From positions 4,402,001-4,466,000 of the forward strand of contig OZ245788.1 in NCBI GenBank assembly GCA_965228065.1: a stretch of 64,000 nt of DNA, read 5' to 3'. The position numbers and the translations under genes were made by a program. Source of the stretch: Sphingobium_A sp965228065 (GTDB lineage Bacteria > Pseudomonadota > Alphaproteobacteria > Sphingomonadales > Sphingomonadaceae). Positions 40,977-49,236 of this stretch are shown here, piece by piece. The notes under the pieces were generated by a model that ran no database searches, was not told the DNA's origin, and worked only from the letters and a program-made list of their open reading frames with translations. Numbering within the stretch: the stretch's first letter is position 1; every line of letters starts with the position of its first letter.

Positions 40977-41900
40977 TTGACAGACAAGCGATCGCGCGTT
41001 GAGTGGAAGGGCTATATTCCTGCCATCACGACGCCGTTTACGGCGGATCTGGAGCTCGATCTGAAGGGATTGGGCACGCTTCTCGAATGGCTTCATGCCG
41101 AGGGCATGCACGGACTCGTGATTGCAGGCACGACCGGCGAATGGACCAGCCTGTCGCCGGCCGAGCGTAAAAAACTCTTCGATGCTGTGGGTGCGCAGCT
41201 GTCTGGAAAGCTGCCATTGCTGGCCGGCTGCACCGCCTTTACCGCGAGAGAGACGGTCGACTTCTCCAACCATGCGAAGGCCGCAGGGTTCGATGGCGTA
41301 TTGGTAACGCCACCACCCTATGTCCGGCCCTCGGCGGAAGAGATTATCGGCTTCTACAGCGATATCTCCGCCGGATCTTCATTGCCGATCTGCGTCTATA
41401 ACTGGCCGCCGGGCACCGGTATCGACATGCCAGTCTCGCTGCTCGCCCAGCTGGCCGAGATCGAGAATGTCGTCGCGATCAAGCAGTCGACGAGCGATCT
41501 GCGCAGCTTCGCCTCGACCTTCTTCGCGTTGAACGAACAAGTGCGTGTGTTCGGCCATTCGATGGACGAACATGGCCTGGCGCTGCTTCAGGCGCGCGGC
41601 GGCGACGGCACGATGGGCGCGGGCGGTGTACTGGGGCATATCCAGCCCGACTTCTACAATCACCTCTGGGCGGGCGATATCGATGCGGCGCGCGAATGCG
41701 GGCGCAAGGATCGTGTGATCCTCGATTCCTGGTACACGCCCGATCTGCGCGGCCAGTTCGGCTCGGGACCTGCGATCCTGAAATCCGGGTTCGATGCGCA
41801 GGGGCTACCGGGGGGGCATGTGCGCCCACCGCTTCGTGATATATGCTCGCAGGATGCCGATAAAATCAGGGAGACCTTGGTCGCGCTCGGGCGCATCTAA
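40977..41900 (+). CDS. DapA-family lyase/deaminase (candidate pyrroline-4-hydroxy-2-carboxylate deaminase)
   Basis: A 307-aa cytosolic class I aldolase-fold enzyme. TTG 40,977 is used as start with AGGGGG upstream. GTTGE (residues 51-55), the catalytic Tyr141 (VYNWPPGTG) and Schiff-base Lys169 (VVAIKQSTSD) are all in place. DapA-like proteins next to a three-part FAD/2Fe-2S amino-acid dehydrogenase are typical of trans-4-hydroxy-L-proline catabolism, where this enzyme turns pyrroline-4-hydroxy-2-carboxylate into alpha-ketoglutarate semialdehyde. True dihydrodipicolinate synthase or an N-acetylneuraminate-lyase-type role are alternatives. It is first in a four-gene operon. Confidence 0.83.
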   Translation: MTDKRSRVEWKGYIPAITTPFTADLELDLKGLGTLLEWLHAEGMHGLVIAGTTGEWTSLSPAERKKLFDAVGAQLSGKLPLLAGCTAFTARETVDFSNHAKAAGFDGVLVTPPPYVRPSAEEIIGFYSDISAGSSLPICVYNWPPGTGIDMPVSLLAQLAEIENVVAIKQSTSDLRSFASTFFALNEQVRVFGHSMDEHGLALLQARGGDGTMGAGGVLGHIQPDFYNHLWAGDIDAARECGRKDRVILDSWYTPDLRGQFGSGPAILKSGFDAQGLPGGHVRPPLRDICSQDADKIRETLVALGRI

Positions 41901-41904
41901 ACGG

Positions 41905-43095
41905 GTGGAGCGCGCGGACGTCCTGATCATCGGTGGCGGTCTGATCGGATGCGCCACCGCATGGCATCTGGCACGCGGCGGCGCTTCGGTGCTGCTGGTC
42001 GAGGCCGGCGATATCAATAGCGGGGCATCCGGCCAGAATGCCGGATCGCTGCATTTCCAGATGGAGCGCCGCTTCCTGGAAAATGGCGAAGCGCTTGCCG
42101 ATCAGGCTGCGCGCATCGTCGCGCTCAATCGTCTGGCGATCGCGGAATGGAGCGGCATCGAAGATGCGCTCGGCGTCGATTTGCACGTTTCCCGGCAGGG
42201 CGGTCTGATGGTTGCGGAGACGCCGGATCAGGTTGCTCTGCTCGAAGCCAAATCGAGACGCGAGATCGCCGAAGGGCTCGATACGCAATTGCTCGACGGC
42301 GCGACCGCGCGCACGCTGTGTCCCGCACTCGGTCCGGGCGTGCTCGCTGCAAGCTATCTCGCGGACGAAGGGCATGCCGATCCCCGCGCGGTCACGCCCG
42401 CATTTGCACGCGCCGCGCGCGACGCGGGCGCGACGATCTCCACGCGCAGCCGCGTGCGATCGCTGGAACGTCGCCATGGCGGAGGCTTCGGCGTGCGCGT
42501 GGTCGACGGGCAGGGGGATCATATCGTCCATGCCGAACAGGTGTTGATTGCCGCTGGAGCCTGGACCCCGGCGATCTGCGCGCTCGTCAATCTGCATATG
42601 CCGCTATTCGCCGTCGCCTTGCTGATGAACGCGACCGAACGGACGGCGCCGCTGCTACCGCAGCTCATCCAACATGTCGGCCGCCGGCTTTCGATGAAGC
42701 AGGCCTATGCCGGCAATATCCTGATCGGCGGCGGCTGGCCTTCCCGATTGGCGCAGCGGCCGGATGGCGGCTTCGATCTGGATGCCAGGGCAACGATCAT
42801 TCCAGCGTCGCGCAGCGCCAATCTGCGTGCGGCGATCGATATCGTGCCGCGCATCGGCACGTTGAACCTCATCCGCAGCTGGACCGGGATCACCACGATC
42901 AGCGCCGACCAGCTTCCGATCGTCGGCGGCGTGAGCCGAGTGCCCGGCATCCATGTCGCGGCGGGCGGATCGGCGTTCACATTGGGGCCGACCTTTGCTC
43001 GACTGATCGCGCAGGCGATGGGAGGAGCGCGGGTTGCGGAGCTCGACGTCGTTTCGCCCGACCGCTTCAACCATCTCAACAGCTTCATGGGGTAG
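41905..43095 (+). CDS. FAD-dependent D-amino-acid (D-hydroxyproline) dehydrogenase, DAO-type subunit
   Basis: A 396-aa flavoprotein. GTG 41,905 is 4 bp after the previous stop and begins right before the FAD-binding VLIIGGGLIGCATAWHLA. Further DAO-family signs are GASGQNAGSLH, a C-terminal RSWTGITTISADQLPIVGG and VAAGGSAFTLGP. Together with the next two genes it forms the heteromeric dehydrogenase arrangement (DAO subunit, small 2Fe-2S subunit, large FAD/NAD subunit) seen in D-hydroxyproline dehydrogenase, octopine/nopaline oxidase and HCN synthase. HCN synthase is unlikely given the DapA neighbour. Confidence 0.84.
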   Translation: MERADVLIIGGGLIGCATAWHLARGGASVLLVEAGDINSGASGQNAGSLHFQMERRFLENGEALADQAARIVALNRLAIAEWSGIEDALGVDLHVSRQGGLMVAETPDQVALLEAKSRREIAEGLDTQLLDGATARTLCPALGPGVLAASYLADEGHADPRAVTPAFARAARDAGATISTRSRVRSLERRHGGGFGVRVVDGQGDHIVHAEQVLIAAGAWTPAICALVNLHMPLFAVALLMNATERTAPLLPQLIQHVGRRLSMKQAYAGNILIGGGWPSRLAQRPDGGFDLDARATIIPASRSANLRAAIDIVPRIGTLNLIRSWTGITTISADQLPIVGGVSRVPGIHVAAGGSAFTLGPTFARLIAQAMGGARVAELDVVSPDRFNHLNSFMG

Positions 43096-43099
43096 CGTC

Positions 43100-43375
43100 A
43101 TGCGGATCGAGAAGGATGTGACCCGCGGCGCAGCGATCACCATCATGGTGGATGGCATGGCCTTGCCCTGTTTCGAGGGAGAGACGATCGCCACGGCGAT
43201 GCTGGCGCACGGGCAGTTGGTCTTTCGTCGGGATCCGGACGGACACGCGCGCGGGCTTTATTGCAACATGGGCACCTGCGGCGAATGCATGGTGACGATC
43301 GCGGGGAATGACCGGCGCATGCGGGCCTGCGTGACCGATGTGCGCAACGGACAGGACATTCGCACCGATGGCTGA
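43100..43375 (+). CDS. Small [2Fe-2S] subunit of the amino-acid dehydrogenase
   Basis: A 91-aa ferredoxin-like protein. The cluster ligands are in YCNMGTCGECMVTI and a later Cys in MRACVTDV, the pattern of the gamma/N-type subunits (Fer2_4) of heteromeric D-amino-acid dehydrogenases and sarcosine oxidase. It starts 4 bp after the DAO-type gene and overlaps the next by 8 bp, indicating a stoichiometric complex. It transfers electrons between flavin centres. Confidence 0.88.
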   Translation: MRIEKDVTRGAAITIMVDGMALPCFEGETIATAMLAHGQLVFRRDPDGHARGLYCNMGTCGECMVTIAGNDRRMRACVTDVRNGQDIRTDG

Positions 43376-44738
43376 GCGCTACGATCTGGCAATCGTCGGC
43401 GGCGGGCCGGCGGGGCAGGCGGCGGCGCTGGCGCTCGACGGACTTGGCCTGACGATCGCGGTGATCGATGAGCAGGCCCGGCCGGGTGGGCAGATCTTAC
43501 GGCAACCGCCCGCGACATTCTCCGTCAATCGCTGGCTGCCCGGACAGGACTATGACTGGCTGAAACGCCAGGCCGACCGGTTCGAGCGCAGCGACACGAT
43601 CCACTGGATCGGCCGGCACAGTGTGGTCGAGATCATACAGGTCCCAGACGGGTTTTCGCTGCTGGCCGATGGTGAAGACGGGCTGTGGACCATCAGCGCA
43701 CGACGGGTGCTGATTGCAGGCGGCTGCCAGGATCTGGCCGTGCCGTTGCCGGGATGGACATTGCCCGGCGTCTATTCCGCCGGCGGAATCCAGGCATTCG
43801 TCAAAAGCCAGCAACTCGTGCCGGGGCGCAACATCGTGCTGGCGGGGACGCATCCGCTGCAATTGCTGGTCGCCGCCCAGATCGTCCAGGCGGTTGGAAC
43901 CGTTGCGGCGGTGCTGTTCGCACAATCCCGCGCAACCATGCTCCGGCCAGTGATTTCGAACCCCTGGACCGTCTTGCGCCATGCCCATCTGATGCGGACG
44001 GCAATCGGGGCCATGCGCATCTTGCGTCGCGCCGGCGTGCCCGTCCGCTTTGGCGAAGCGCTGGCCGCGATCGAAGGCGACGACAGTGTCGCCGGTGTCC
44101 GGCTCGCGCGTTCCGGCGAAATCATCAGGTGCGGGACTGTCGGTCTCAATTTCGGCTTCGTGCCGCAATCGATCCTGCCGCGTATGCTGGGTGCAACCAT
44201 GCGCTCGGCCGGGGCGGCGGGCGGATTTGCCGCGACCCATGATCGCTGGATGCAGTCGACCGTCGCGGGTCTGTATGTAGCGGGTGAAACCACGGGCGTT
44301 GCCGGTGCGCCCGCCGCGGCAGCCGGCGGCGCGATCGCCGGCCTCGGGATCGCGCTCGATCTGGGCGCATTGTCGCTCGACGAAGTGGAGCGACGGGCAG
44401 GGCCGGTGCGTAAACGACATCGCCGCGTCCTCGGCTTCGCGAAGCTGCTCGACGCGATCGCCGATCCACGCCCCTGGTTTCCCAAACCGGAGCCCGACAC
44501 CATCATCTGCCGCTGCGAAGATGTCCGCCATGCCGACCTGGCCGACGCTCGTCATTGCGGATCCGCCAACAGCATCAAACTGGTCACGCGGTGCGGGATG
44601 GGGCCGTGCCAGGGGCGGAATTGCGAACCGAGCCTGTTGCGCATGCTGGCGGCTGACGGCCATTCCGACGATCCGGGCTTCACCCAGAGATTTCCGGCGC
44701 GTCCGATCCCGATCATGGATCTCGCTGACCCGATTTGA
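43368..44738 (+). CDS. FAD/NAD(P)-type large subunit of the amino-acid dehydrogenase with BFD-like 2Fe-2S domain
   Basis: A 456-aa flavoprotein starting at ATG 43,368 inside the end of the 2Fe-2S gene. The first Rossmann motif is LAIVGGGPAGQAAALAL; a second nucleotide site is NIVLAGTHPLQL; AGETTGVAGAPAAAAGG is near the FAD. The C-terminal 70 residues hold CRCEDVRHADL and RCGMGPCQGRNCEP, a BFD-like [2Fe-2S]-binding domain. This architecture is the alpha subunit of heteromeric D-hydroxyproline dehydrogenase/OoxA-type complexes. It completes the three-part enzyme and ends the operon; site D follows. Confidence 0.86.
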   Translation: MAERYDLAIVGGGPAGQAAALALDGLGLTIAVIDEQARPGGQILRQPPATFSVNRWLPGQDYDWLKRQADRFERSDTIHWIGRHSVVEIIQVPDGFSLLADGEDGLWTISARRVLIAGGCQDLAVPLPGWTLPGVYSAGGIQAFVKSQQLVPGRNIVLAGTHPLQLLVAAQIVQAVGTVAAVLFAQSRATMLRPVISNPWTVLRHAHLMRTAIGAMRILRRAGVPVRFGEALAAIEGDDSVAGVRLARSGEIIRCGTVGLNFGFVPQSILPRMLGATMRSAGAAGGFAATHDRWMQSTVAGLYVAGETTGVAGAPAAAAGGAIAGLGIALDLGALSLDEVERRAGPVRKRHRRVLGFAKLLDAIADPRPWFPKPEPDTIICRCEDVRHADLADARHCGSANSIKLVTRCGMGPCQGRNCEPSLLRMLAADGHSDDPGFTQRFPARPIPIMDLADPI

Positions 44739-44739
44739 T

Positions 44740-44754
44740 GTGCGCCAGATGCAA
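44740..44754. promoter_or_regulatory. Weak LysR-type operator, site D
   Basis: GTGCGCCAGATGCAA matches TTGCG-N5-CGCAA at 8 of 10 arm positions. It is 78 bp upstream of the VOC gene in the 94-bp gap. An overlapping inverted repeat ATGCAA-TGAACT-TTGCAT (44,749-44,766) is also present. Confidence 0.4.
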
Positions 44755-44832
44755 TGAACTTTGCATTTTCGTTGCGTTGTCTGCGGATCGAACGCGCTTC
44801 ACACTCACAACGATTTCGAACTGGAGGCAATT

Positions 44833-45318
44833 ATGGCGCAGGCGCCCGTTAAACCCGTATTCGCCGTCGATCACATCTCATGGACGGTGCCCGACATCGA
44901 CGCCGCCGTCGCATTTTATTGCGACGTGATCGGCGCGACCGAATTGTTCCGTATGGGGCCGCTCGACGCCGCCGACATGCCGGTCGATGCGGACGGGCGC
45001 GACTGGATGGAGACGCATGTCGGCGTGGCGGGTGCGAAGCTGACATTGGTCATGCTGAAGCTGACAGACACCGTGAATTTCCAGCTTGTCCAATATGACA
45101 AGCCCGACGACCGCCGGCAGGATCTGCCGCGCAATTGCGATCGCGGCGGCCATCATCTCGGCCTGCGCGTCGACGATGTGGACAATGCGATCGCCTATCT
45201 CGCCGCACATGGCTGCACCGTACTGGAGACGATCGCGGTCGACGCCGGCCCGCTGGCAGGCAAGAAGAATGTCTATGTTCTCGATCCCTTCGGGCATCAG
45301 CTCGAAATCGTCGACTGA
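44833..45318 (+). CDS. VOC (glyoxalase/bleomycin resistance/dioxygenase) superfamily protein
   Basis: A 161-aa cytosolic protein starting at ATG 44,833 with GGAGG 5 bp upstream. Two beta-alpha-beta-beta-beta units: VDHISWTVPDIDAAVAFYCD, then HHLGLRVDDVDNAIAYL, ending YVLDPFGHQLEIVD. Potential metal ligands are the His in VDHIS, His in HHLGL and Glu in QLEIV. It resembles methylmalonyl-CoA epimerase/lactoylglutathione-lyase-like VOC proteins. Its role in the island is unknown, perhaps an isomerase or epimerase step. It is 21 bp before the RidA gene. Confidence 0.8.
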   Translation: MAQAPVKPVFAVDHISWTVPDIDAAVAFYCDVIGATELFRMGPLDAADMPVDADGRDWMETHVGVAGAKLTLVMLKLTDTVNFQLVQYDKPDDRRQDLPRNCDRGGHHLGLRVDDVDNAIAYLAAHGCTVLETIAVDAGPLAGKKNVYVLDPFGHQLEIVD

Positions 45319-45339
45319 CCCACCGCAAGGAGTGCGCTT

Positions 45340-45747
45340 ATGAGCAATATCAAGATCAATCCTACCGGGCTCTATGAAAGCCTTCCCTTCGGCTTCTCGC
45401 ATGCCGCGTTGCAGGAAGGGGGGCGGACGCTTCACCTTGCCGGTCAGGTGGCGTGGGATAGCAATGCGCAGATCGTCGGTGCCGGCGATCTGGCCGCCCA
45501 GACGCGGCAGGCCCTGGCCAATCTCGGTGCGGTGCTTGCAGCTGCAGGGGCAGGGCCGGCCGATATCGTCCGCCTGCGGACCTATGTCGTCGATCACACG
45601 CCCGACAAGCTCGGCCCGGTGCTGGGCGAGATCGGTGCTTTTTATGGTGACGCGACGCCCGCACCCAACACCTTCCTCGGCGTTGCGGCACTCGCGCTGC
45701 CCGACTTCCTGATCGAGATCGAAGCGACTGCGGTCGTTGCGGACTGA
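45340..45747 (+). CDS. RidA family protein (enamine/imine deaminase)
   Basis: A 135-aa trimeric-type RidA/YjgF/UK114 protein. It has the N-terminal HLAGQVAWDSNAQIVG and DLAAQTRQALANLGAVLAAAG, VRLRTYVVD, and the C-terminal FLGVAALALPDFLIEIEATA. RidA proteins hydrolyse imines made by amino-acid dehydrogenases to keto acids and ammonia. That fits directly downstream of a D-amino-acid dehydrogenase. The usual catalytic Arg may correspond to VRLRTYV, and the terminal IE(I/A) motif is present. Confidence 0.87.
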   Translation: MSNIKINPTGLYESLPFGFSHAALQEGGRTLHLAGQVAWDSNAQIVGAGDLAAQTRQALANLGAVLAAAGAGPADIVRLRTYVVDHTPDKLGPVLGEIGAFYGDATPAPNTFLGVAALALPDFLIEIEATAVVAD

Positions 45748-45753
45748 AACAGG

Positions 45754-45786
45754 CCCGGCGCGCCACTCCATGAGCGGCGCGCCGGG
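45754..45786. terminator. Bidirectional terminator hairpin between convergent genes
   Basis: CCCGGCGCGCC (45,754-45,764) and GGCGCGCCGGG (45,776-45,786) form a perfect 11-bp stem with an 11-nt loop. It fills the 45-bp gap between the RidA and D-aminoacylase stops. There is no clear U tract, as is common in high-GC alphaproteobacteria. Confidence 0.7.
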
Positions 45787-45792
45787 TCGCGA

Positions 45793-47289
45793 TCACTTGT
45801 CGCCGCGTTTGACGCCGACACCGGGGAACAGATTGGGCGTGATCTTGCCATTCTCGGCCATCACCTTGCCACCCACCAGCACATAACGATAACCGCTCGA
45901 TGCCTGCATCGGCTTCTCGTAGGTTGCGTTATCCTTGACCGTGTTGGGATCGAACACGCTGATATCGGCATCCGCGCCCACCTGAATGCGGCCCTTGCGC
46001 GCCATTGCCGGCGCGACCTTTTCAAGCCGCTTCGCCGGCATGATGGTCATCTTGGCAAGCGCGGTCCTGAGGTCGAGCAGTTGGCGCTCACGCACATAAT
46101 GGCCGAGCACGCGGCTGAAGCTGCCGGCGCCGCGCGGATGGACGTTCGATGCGACCATCGGCATCCCGTCGGACGCAATGGTGACGAACGGATCGGCCAT
46201 CGCCGCATCGATCGCCAACTGCGGGATCATGAAGACCACCACTTCGCCGCCGGGCTGTTCCTTGCGGTATTTGTTGAATGTCTCCTCGGTCAGCCGCTCG
46301 GCCGTCGCGGACCATTGGACATCCTTGTAGGTGATGCCCGAACGCTGCTGCCAGCCTTCCGAAAAGAACTCCGATCCCAGCGCGGTCGAGCCGGCTTCAT
46401 AGGGATAGGCTTCGGTGGTCACGTCCACGCCGTGCTTGGCCGCGCCCTTCAATATCTCGATGACGGTCGGCGCATCGCCAAGCGAAGTCGACGTGACGTG
46501 CACAAGCTGCAGCGCCGCACCGGTCGAGGCTGCGTCGGCTATCAGTTCGTTGGCGACCGCAATCGGCATTTCCGGGGCGCGGCTCTGCTCGCGCATCCGG
46601 GCATGGACAAACACCGGAACGCCATATTTGGCGCCGGCCTTGAACGCCTTGTAGATTTCGCGACGCCCGGTCGCGGGTGTGTATTCCAGACCGATACCGA
46701 TGCCGAGCGCGCCGGCGTCAATCTCCCGCTCGACCGCCGCGACGATCCGGTCTTCCTGCTCGGCATTGGCGGACGTCGTCAGCGCCTGGGGCGAGATGAC
46801 GAGGGCCGAGGTCGGCGGAGCACCCGGTGCGCCGCATCTTTTGTCGCTCAGCACCTCGATGCGGGCGCACAGGAAGCTGGCGGTCGCGCCATAGTGGATC
46901 AGCGCCTTGCCCTGCTTCTCGGCATAGAAATTGGCGACCGGCATCGTGCCGATCTCCATTTCGAAGGCCGAGGTCACGCCGTCGAGCAGCTGGAATCCCT
47001 GGCTCTTCAGATCCTGGCCATGCGCATGATAGTCGATGAAGCCCGGCGCCACGACCTGGCCCTTGGCGTCGAGCACGCGCTTGCCCTTGAGCGGACTGGC
47101 CGAGATCGCGGCAATGGTGCCGCCGTTGATGCCGACATCGGCGACCTCGTCACGACCACTTTCCGGATCGATCACCCGACCGCCCTTGATGACGATGTCG
47201 TAGCTTGGTTGCTGCGCCAGGGCAGGCGAAAGGGCGGCCATCGAAAGCAGGCAGGTCGCGCCAAGATAATGTCCAAAACGCACTGTCAT
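45793..47289 (-). CDS. Secreted N-acyl-D-amino-acid deacylase (D-aminoacylase) family amidohydrolase
   Basis: A 498-aa exported metal hydrolase with signal peptide LGATCLLSMAALSPALAQ. D-aminoacylase/amidohydrolase-3 features: YDIVIKGGRVIDPESGRDEVADVGI, the metal HxH in GFIDYHAHGQD, GIGIGLEYTPATGRREI, VFVHARMREQS, LVHVTSTSLGDAPTV and the late TIASDGMPM (Asp). The enzyme releases D-amino acids from N-acyl derivatives, which the D-amino-acid dehydrogenase operon could then oxidise. It is convergent with RidA. A half LysR-type site is 72 bp upstream of its start. Confidence 0.85.
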   Translation of the reverse strand: MTVRFGHYLGATCLLSMAALSPALAQQPSYDIVIKGGRVIDPESGRDEVADVGINGGTIAAISASPLKGKRVLDAKGQVVAPGFIDYHAHGQDLKSQGFQLLDGVTSAFEMEIGTMPVANFYAEKQGKALIHYGATASFLCARIEVLSDKRCGAPGAPPTSALVISPQALTTSANAEQEDRIVAAVEREIDAGALGIGIGLEYTPATGRREIYKAFKAGAKYGVPVFVHARMREQSRAPEMPIAVANELIADAASTGAALQLVHVTSTSLGDAPTVIEILKGAAKHGVDVTTEAYPYEAGSTALGSEFFSEGWQQRSGITYKDVQWSATAERLTEETFNKYRKEQPGGEVVVFMIPQLAIDAAMADPFVTIASDGMPMVASNVHPRGAGSFSRVLGHYVRERQLLDLRTALAKMTIMPAKRLEKVAPAMARKGRIQVGADADISVFDPNTVKDNATYEKPMQASSGYRYVLVGGKVMAENGKITPNLFPGVGVKRGDK

Positions 47290-47360
47290 ATTCTCCCCAG
47301 ATAAGGTCGCTCGAAATGCTCCGCCGGTTTCAGTCGATCGTCAGCATCACAGGCCGGAAG

Positions 47361-47375
47361 TCCGTCTCAGCGCAA
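47361..47375 (-). promoter_or_regulatory. Possible LysR half-site E upstream of the D-aminoacylase gene
   Basis: The minus strand reads TTGCGCTGAGACGGA. The left arm and first spacer bases equal site B (TTGCGCTGA), but the right arm is not conserved. It is weak evidence that the gene belongs to the same regulon. Confidence 0.25.
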
Positions 47376-47418
47376 CGAATGCCGATGATGCGCCGCCACG
47401 GCTGATGCGCTGGACCTT

Positions 47419-47448
47419 AGAAAAATTTCCGATTCGGTCAATTTTTCT
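47419..47448. repeat. AT-rich inverted repeat in the 339-bp gap before the acyl-CoA synthetase
   Basis: AGAAAAATT (47,419-47,427) and AATTTTTCT (47,440-47,448) form a perfect 9-bp inverted repeat with a 12-bp spacer. It stands out from the GC-rich surroundings. The gap 47,290-47,628 separates the D-aminoacylase and acyl-CoA synthetase starts and must contain divergent promoters. Apart from this repeat and half-site E, I see no gene in it. Confidence 0.4.
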
Positions 47449-47628
47449 CTGAATGAGATGGAGATAGTCCAGATACGCGCCGACACCCGGCCAATTGGAT
47501 TGCGGGTGTAAACTGGATGGGCCGCATCGATAGTCGTTATTGTATCAATGAATTTCAGGTGGCGGTGATGGCACCCTAGAACCGACACCGTTCGACAAAA
47601 TTCAACGCCGAATCGAAGGGGTTTCCGG

Positions 47629-49236
47629 ATGCCGTTGAACTATGGGGACATTCTGGATGCCGTCGCTCCACTGCGGGCCTCGCAAACGGCAATATCGAGC
47701 GACGAAGGGGAGTTGAGCTGGGGAGAGTTCGACCGCCGGAGCAATGCGCTCGCCCGCGGCCTGATGGAACGCGGCGCCGTAGCCGGCGACAAAATTTGTT
47801 TCCTTCTGTTCAACGGCGCTCAATATCTCGAATTGCTTGCAGCATGCTTCAAAGCACGCCTCGTCCATGTGAACGCCAATTTTCGATACCTGGCGAGTGA
47901 ACTGGACCATATTCTCGAGAATTCGGACAGCAAGATCCTGGTCTACGACTGGCGGCTGGCCGAAACCGTGGCGAAGATTTCGGCGCAGCGTCGCGCGTCA
48001 ATCCTGCTGATCCAGGTCGGCGGCGTTGCCGGGGCAGATGGTGCGGTGGCTTATGAAGCTGTCGTCCACGGCCAAGAGACCAGCCCTTTGAAGATCGAGA
48101 GATCGCCAGACGATCTGATCTTCATCTACACCGGCGGGACGACCGGCCAGCCAAAAGCGGTGATGTGGCCGCATCGCAGCCAGATCATCGGACTGTTGGG
48201 CAGCGCCATCACCGACGGATCCTTTCCCCAAACCGTGGGCGAACTCGTCGCAAGGCTGGACGATCCGAAAGCCTATCTACGGCCGCTCATCACGTCACCG
48301 CTGATGCATGCCTCGGGCCTCTATGCGGCGATCACGACGCTCTGCAACGGCGGCCACATCATCGTGACCGACAATAGCGGCCCTTTCGACGGAGCTCATC
48401 ATTGGGCCCTTGTCGACAGATATCGTGCCGATTCCATTTCCCTTGTCGGCGACACGTTCGCGAAGCCGATGCTGGCCGCGCTGGAGGAAGGAGAGTTCGA
48501 TGGTGGTTCGGTCCGCCTGATCGGCTCGTCAGGCGTGATGTGGAGCCGCGACGTCAAACTCGGCCTGCTGCAACTTCTGCCTCAGGTCATGCTCTATGAT
48601 GCCCTCGGATCGTCCGAGAGCATGGGGCTGGGCAGTTCGATCATGACCGCGGCCGGCGAGACGAAAACCGCGACCTTCAAGATCGGTCCTTCGACAAAAG
48701 TGTTCGCCGCGGACGAGCGCGAGATTGCTCCGGGATCTGGAGAGGCCGGCTATATCGCCCGCAGCGGACCGATGCCGCTTGGCTATTACAAGGATGATGC
48801 GAAGACCGCGGCGGCGTTCCGAACCATCGCCGGTGAACGCTATATCGTTCCGGGCGACCTTTGCACCGTCGATGCAGATGGAACGATCCATCTGCTTGGT
48901 CGCGGCAGCAATTGCATCAACAGCGGCGGCGAAAAGATCTTCCCGGAAGAGGTTGAAGAGGCCCTCAAGCTTCATCCCGATATCGCGGATGCGCTGGTGT
49001 TCGGTTTACCCGATCCGCAATGGGGCAGTGCCGTCCAGGCAGTCGTTCGGCCCGAACCAGGAAGATCCGCCGAGGGGGAGGATTTGAGAGATTATCTGAG
49101 AGGCATTATCGCCCGCTACAAGGTGCCGAAAAAAATCGCCGTTTCCCAGGAAAGGCTGCGGCTCGCCAACGGAAAGCCCGATTACAACGGAGCGAAGCTG
49201 GTTTTCTCCGCCTATTGGGAAACAGGCGCCGACTGA
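47629..49236 (+). CDS. Acyl-CoA synthetase (AMP-binding, FadD-like)
   Basis: A 535-aa cytosolic adenylate-forming enzyme. The AMP-binding P-loop is IYTGGTTGQPKAVMWPHR. Further motifs are YDALGSSESMGLGSS, the hinge/ATP site YIVPGDLCTVDADGTIHLLG with RGSNCINSGGEKIFPEEVEE, and the C-terminal Lys region in RLANGKPDYNGAK. It is likely to activate a carboxylic acid to its CoA thioester; the YTGGTTG and MW motif resembles sterol/terpenoid-chain FadD types. It faces the CMD gene and the two overlap by 25 bp at their 3' ends. It is probably the exit step to beta-oxidation for the region 4 pathway. Confidence 0.88.
   Translation: MPLNYGDILDAVAPLRASQTAISSDEGELSWGEFDRRSNALARGLMERGAVAGDKICFLLFNGAQYLELLAACFKARLVHVNANFRYLASELDHILENSDSKILVYDWRLAETVAKISAQRRASILLIQVGGVAGADGAVAYEAVVHGQETSPLKIERSPDDLIFIYTGGTTGQPKAVMWPHRSQIIGLLGSAITDGSFPQTVGELVARLDDPKAYLRPLITSPLMHASGLYAAITTLCNGGHIIVTDNSGPFDGAHHWALVDRYRADSISLVGDTFAKPMLAALEEGEFDGGSVRLIGSSGVMWSRDVKLGLLQLLPQVMLYDALGSSESMGLGSSIMTAAGETKTATFKIGPSTKVFAADEREIAPGSGEAGYIARSGPMPLGYYKDDAKTAAAFRTIAGERYIVPGDLCTVDADGTIHLLGRGSNCINSGGEKIFPEEVEEALKLHPDIADALVFGLPDPQWGSAVQAVVRPEPGRSAEGEDLRDYLRGIIARYKVPKKIAVSQERLRLANGKPDYNGAKLVFSAYWETGAD

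Noticed and set aside
41905..44738. Hydrogen cyanide synthase (HcnABC-like) operon
   Set aside because: The subunit architecture is shared, but the DapA-like enzyme, RidA and D-aminoacylase neighbours point to amino-acid catabolism and the gene order differs.
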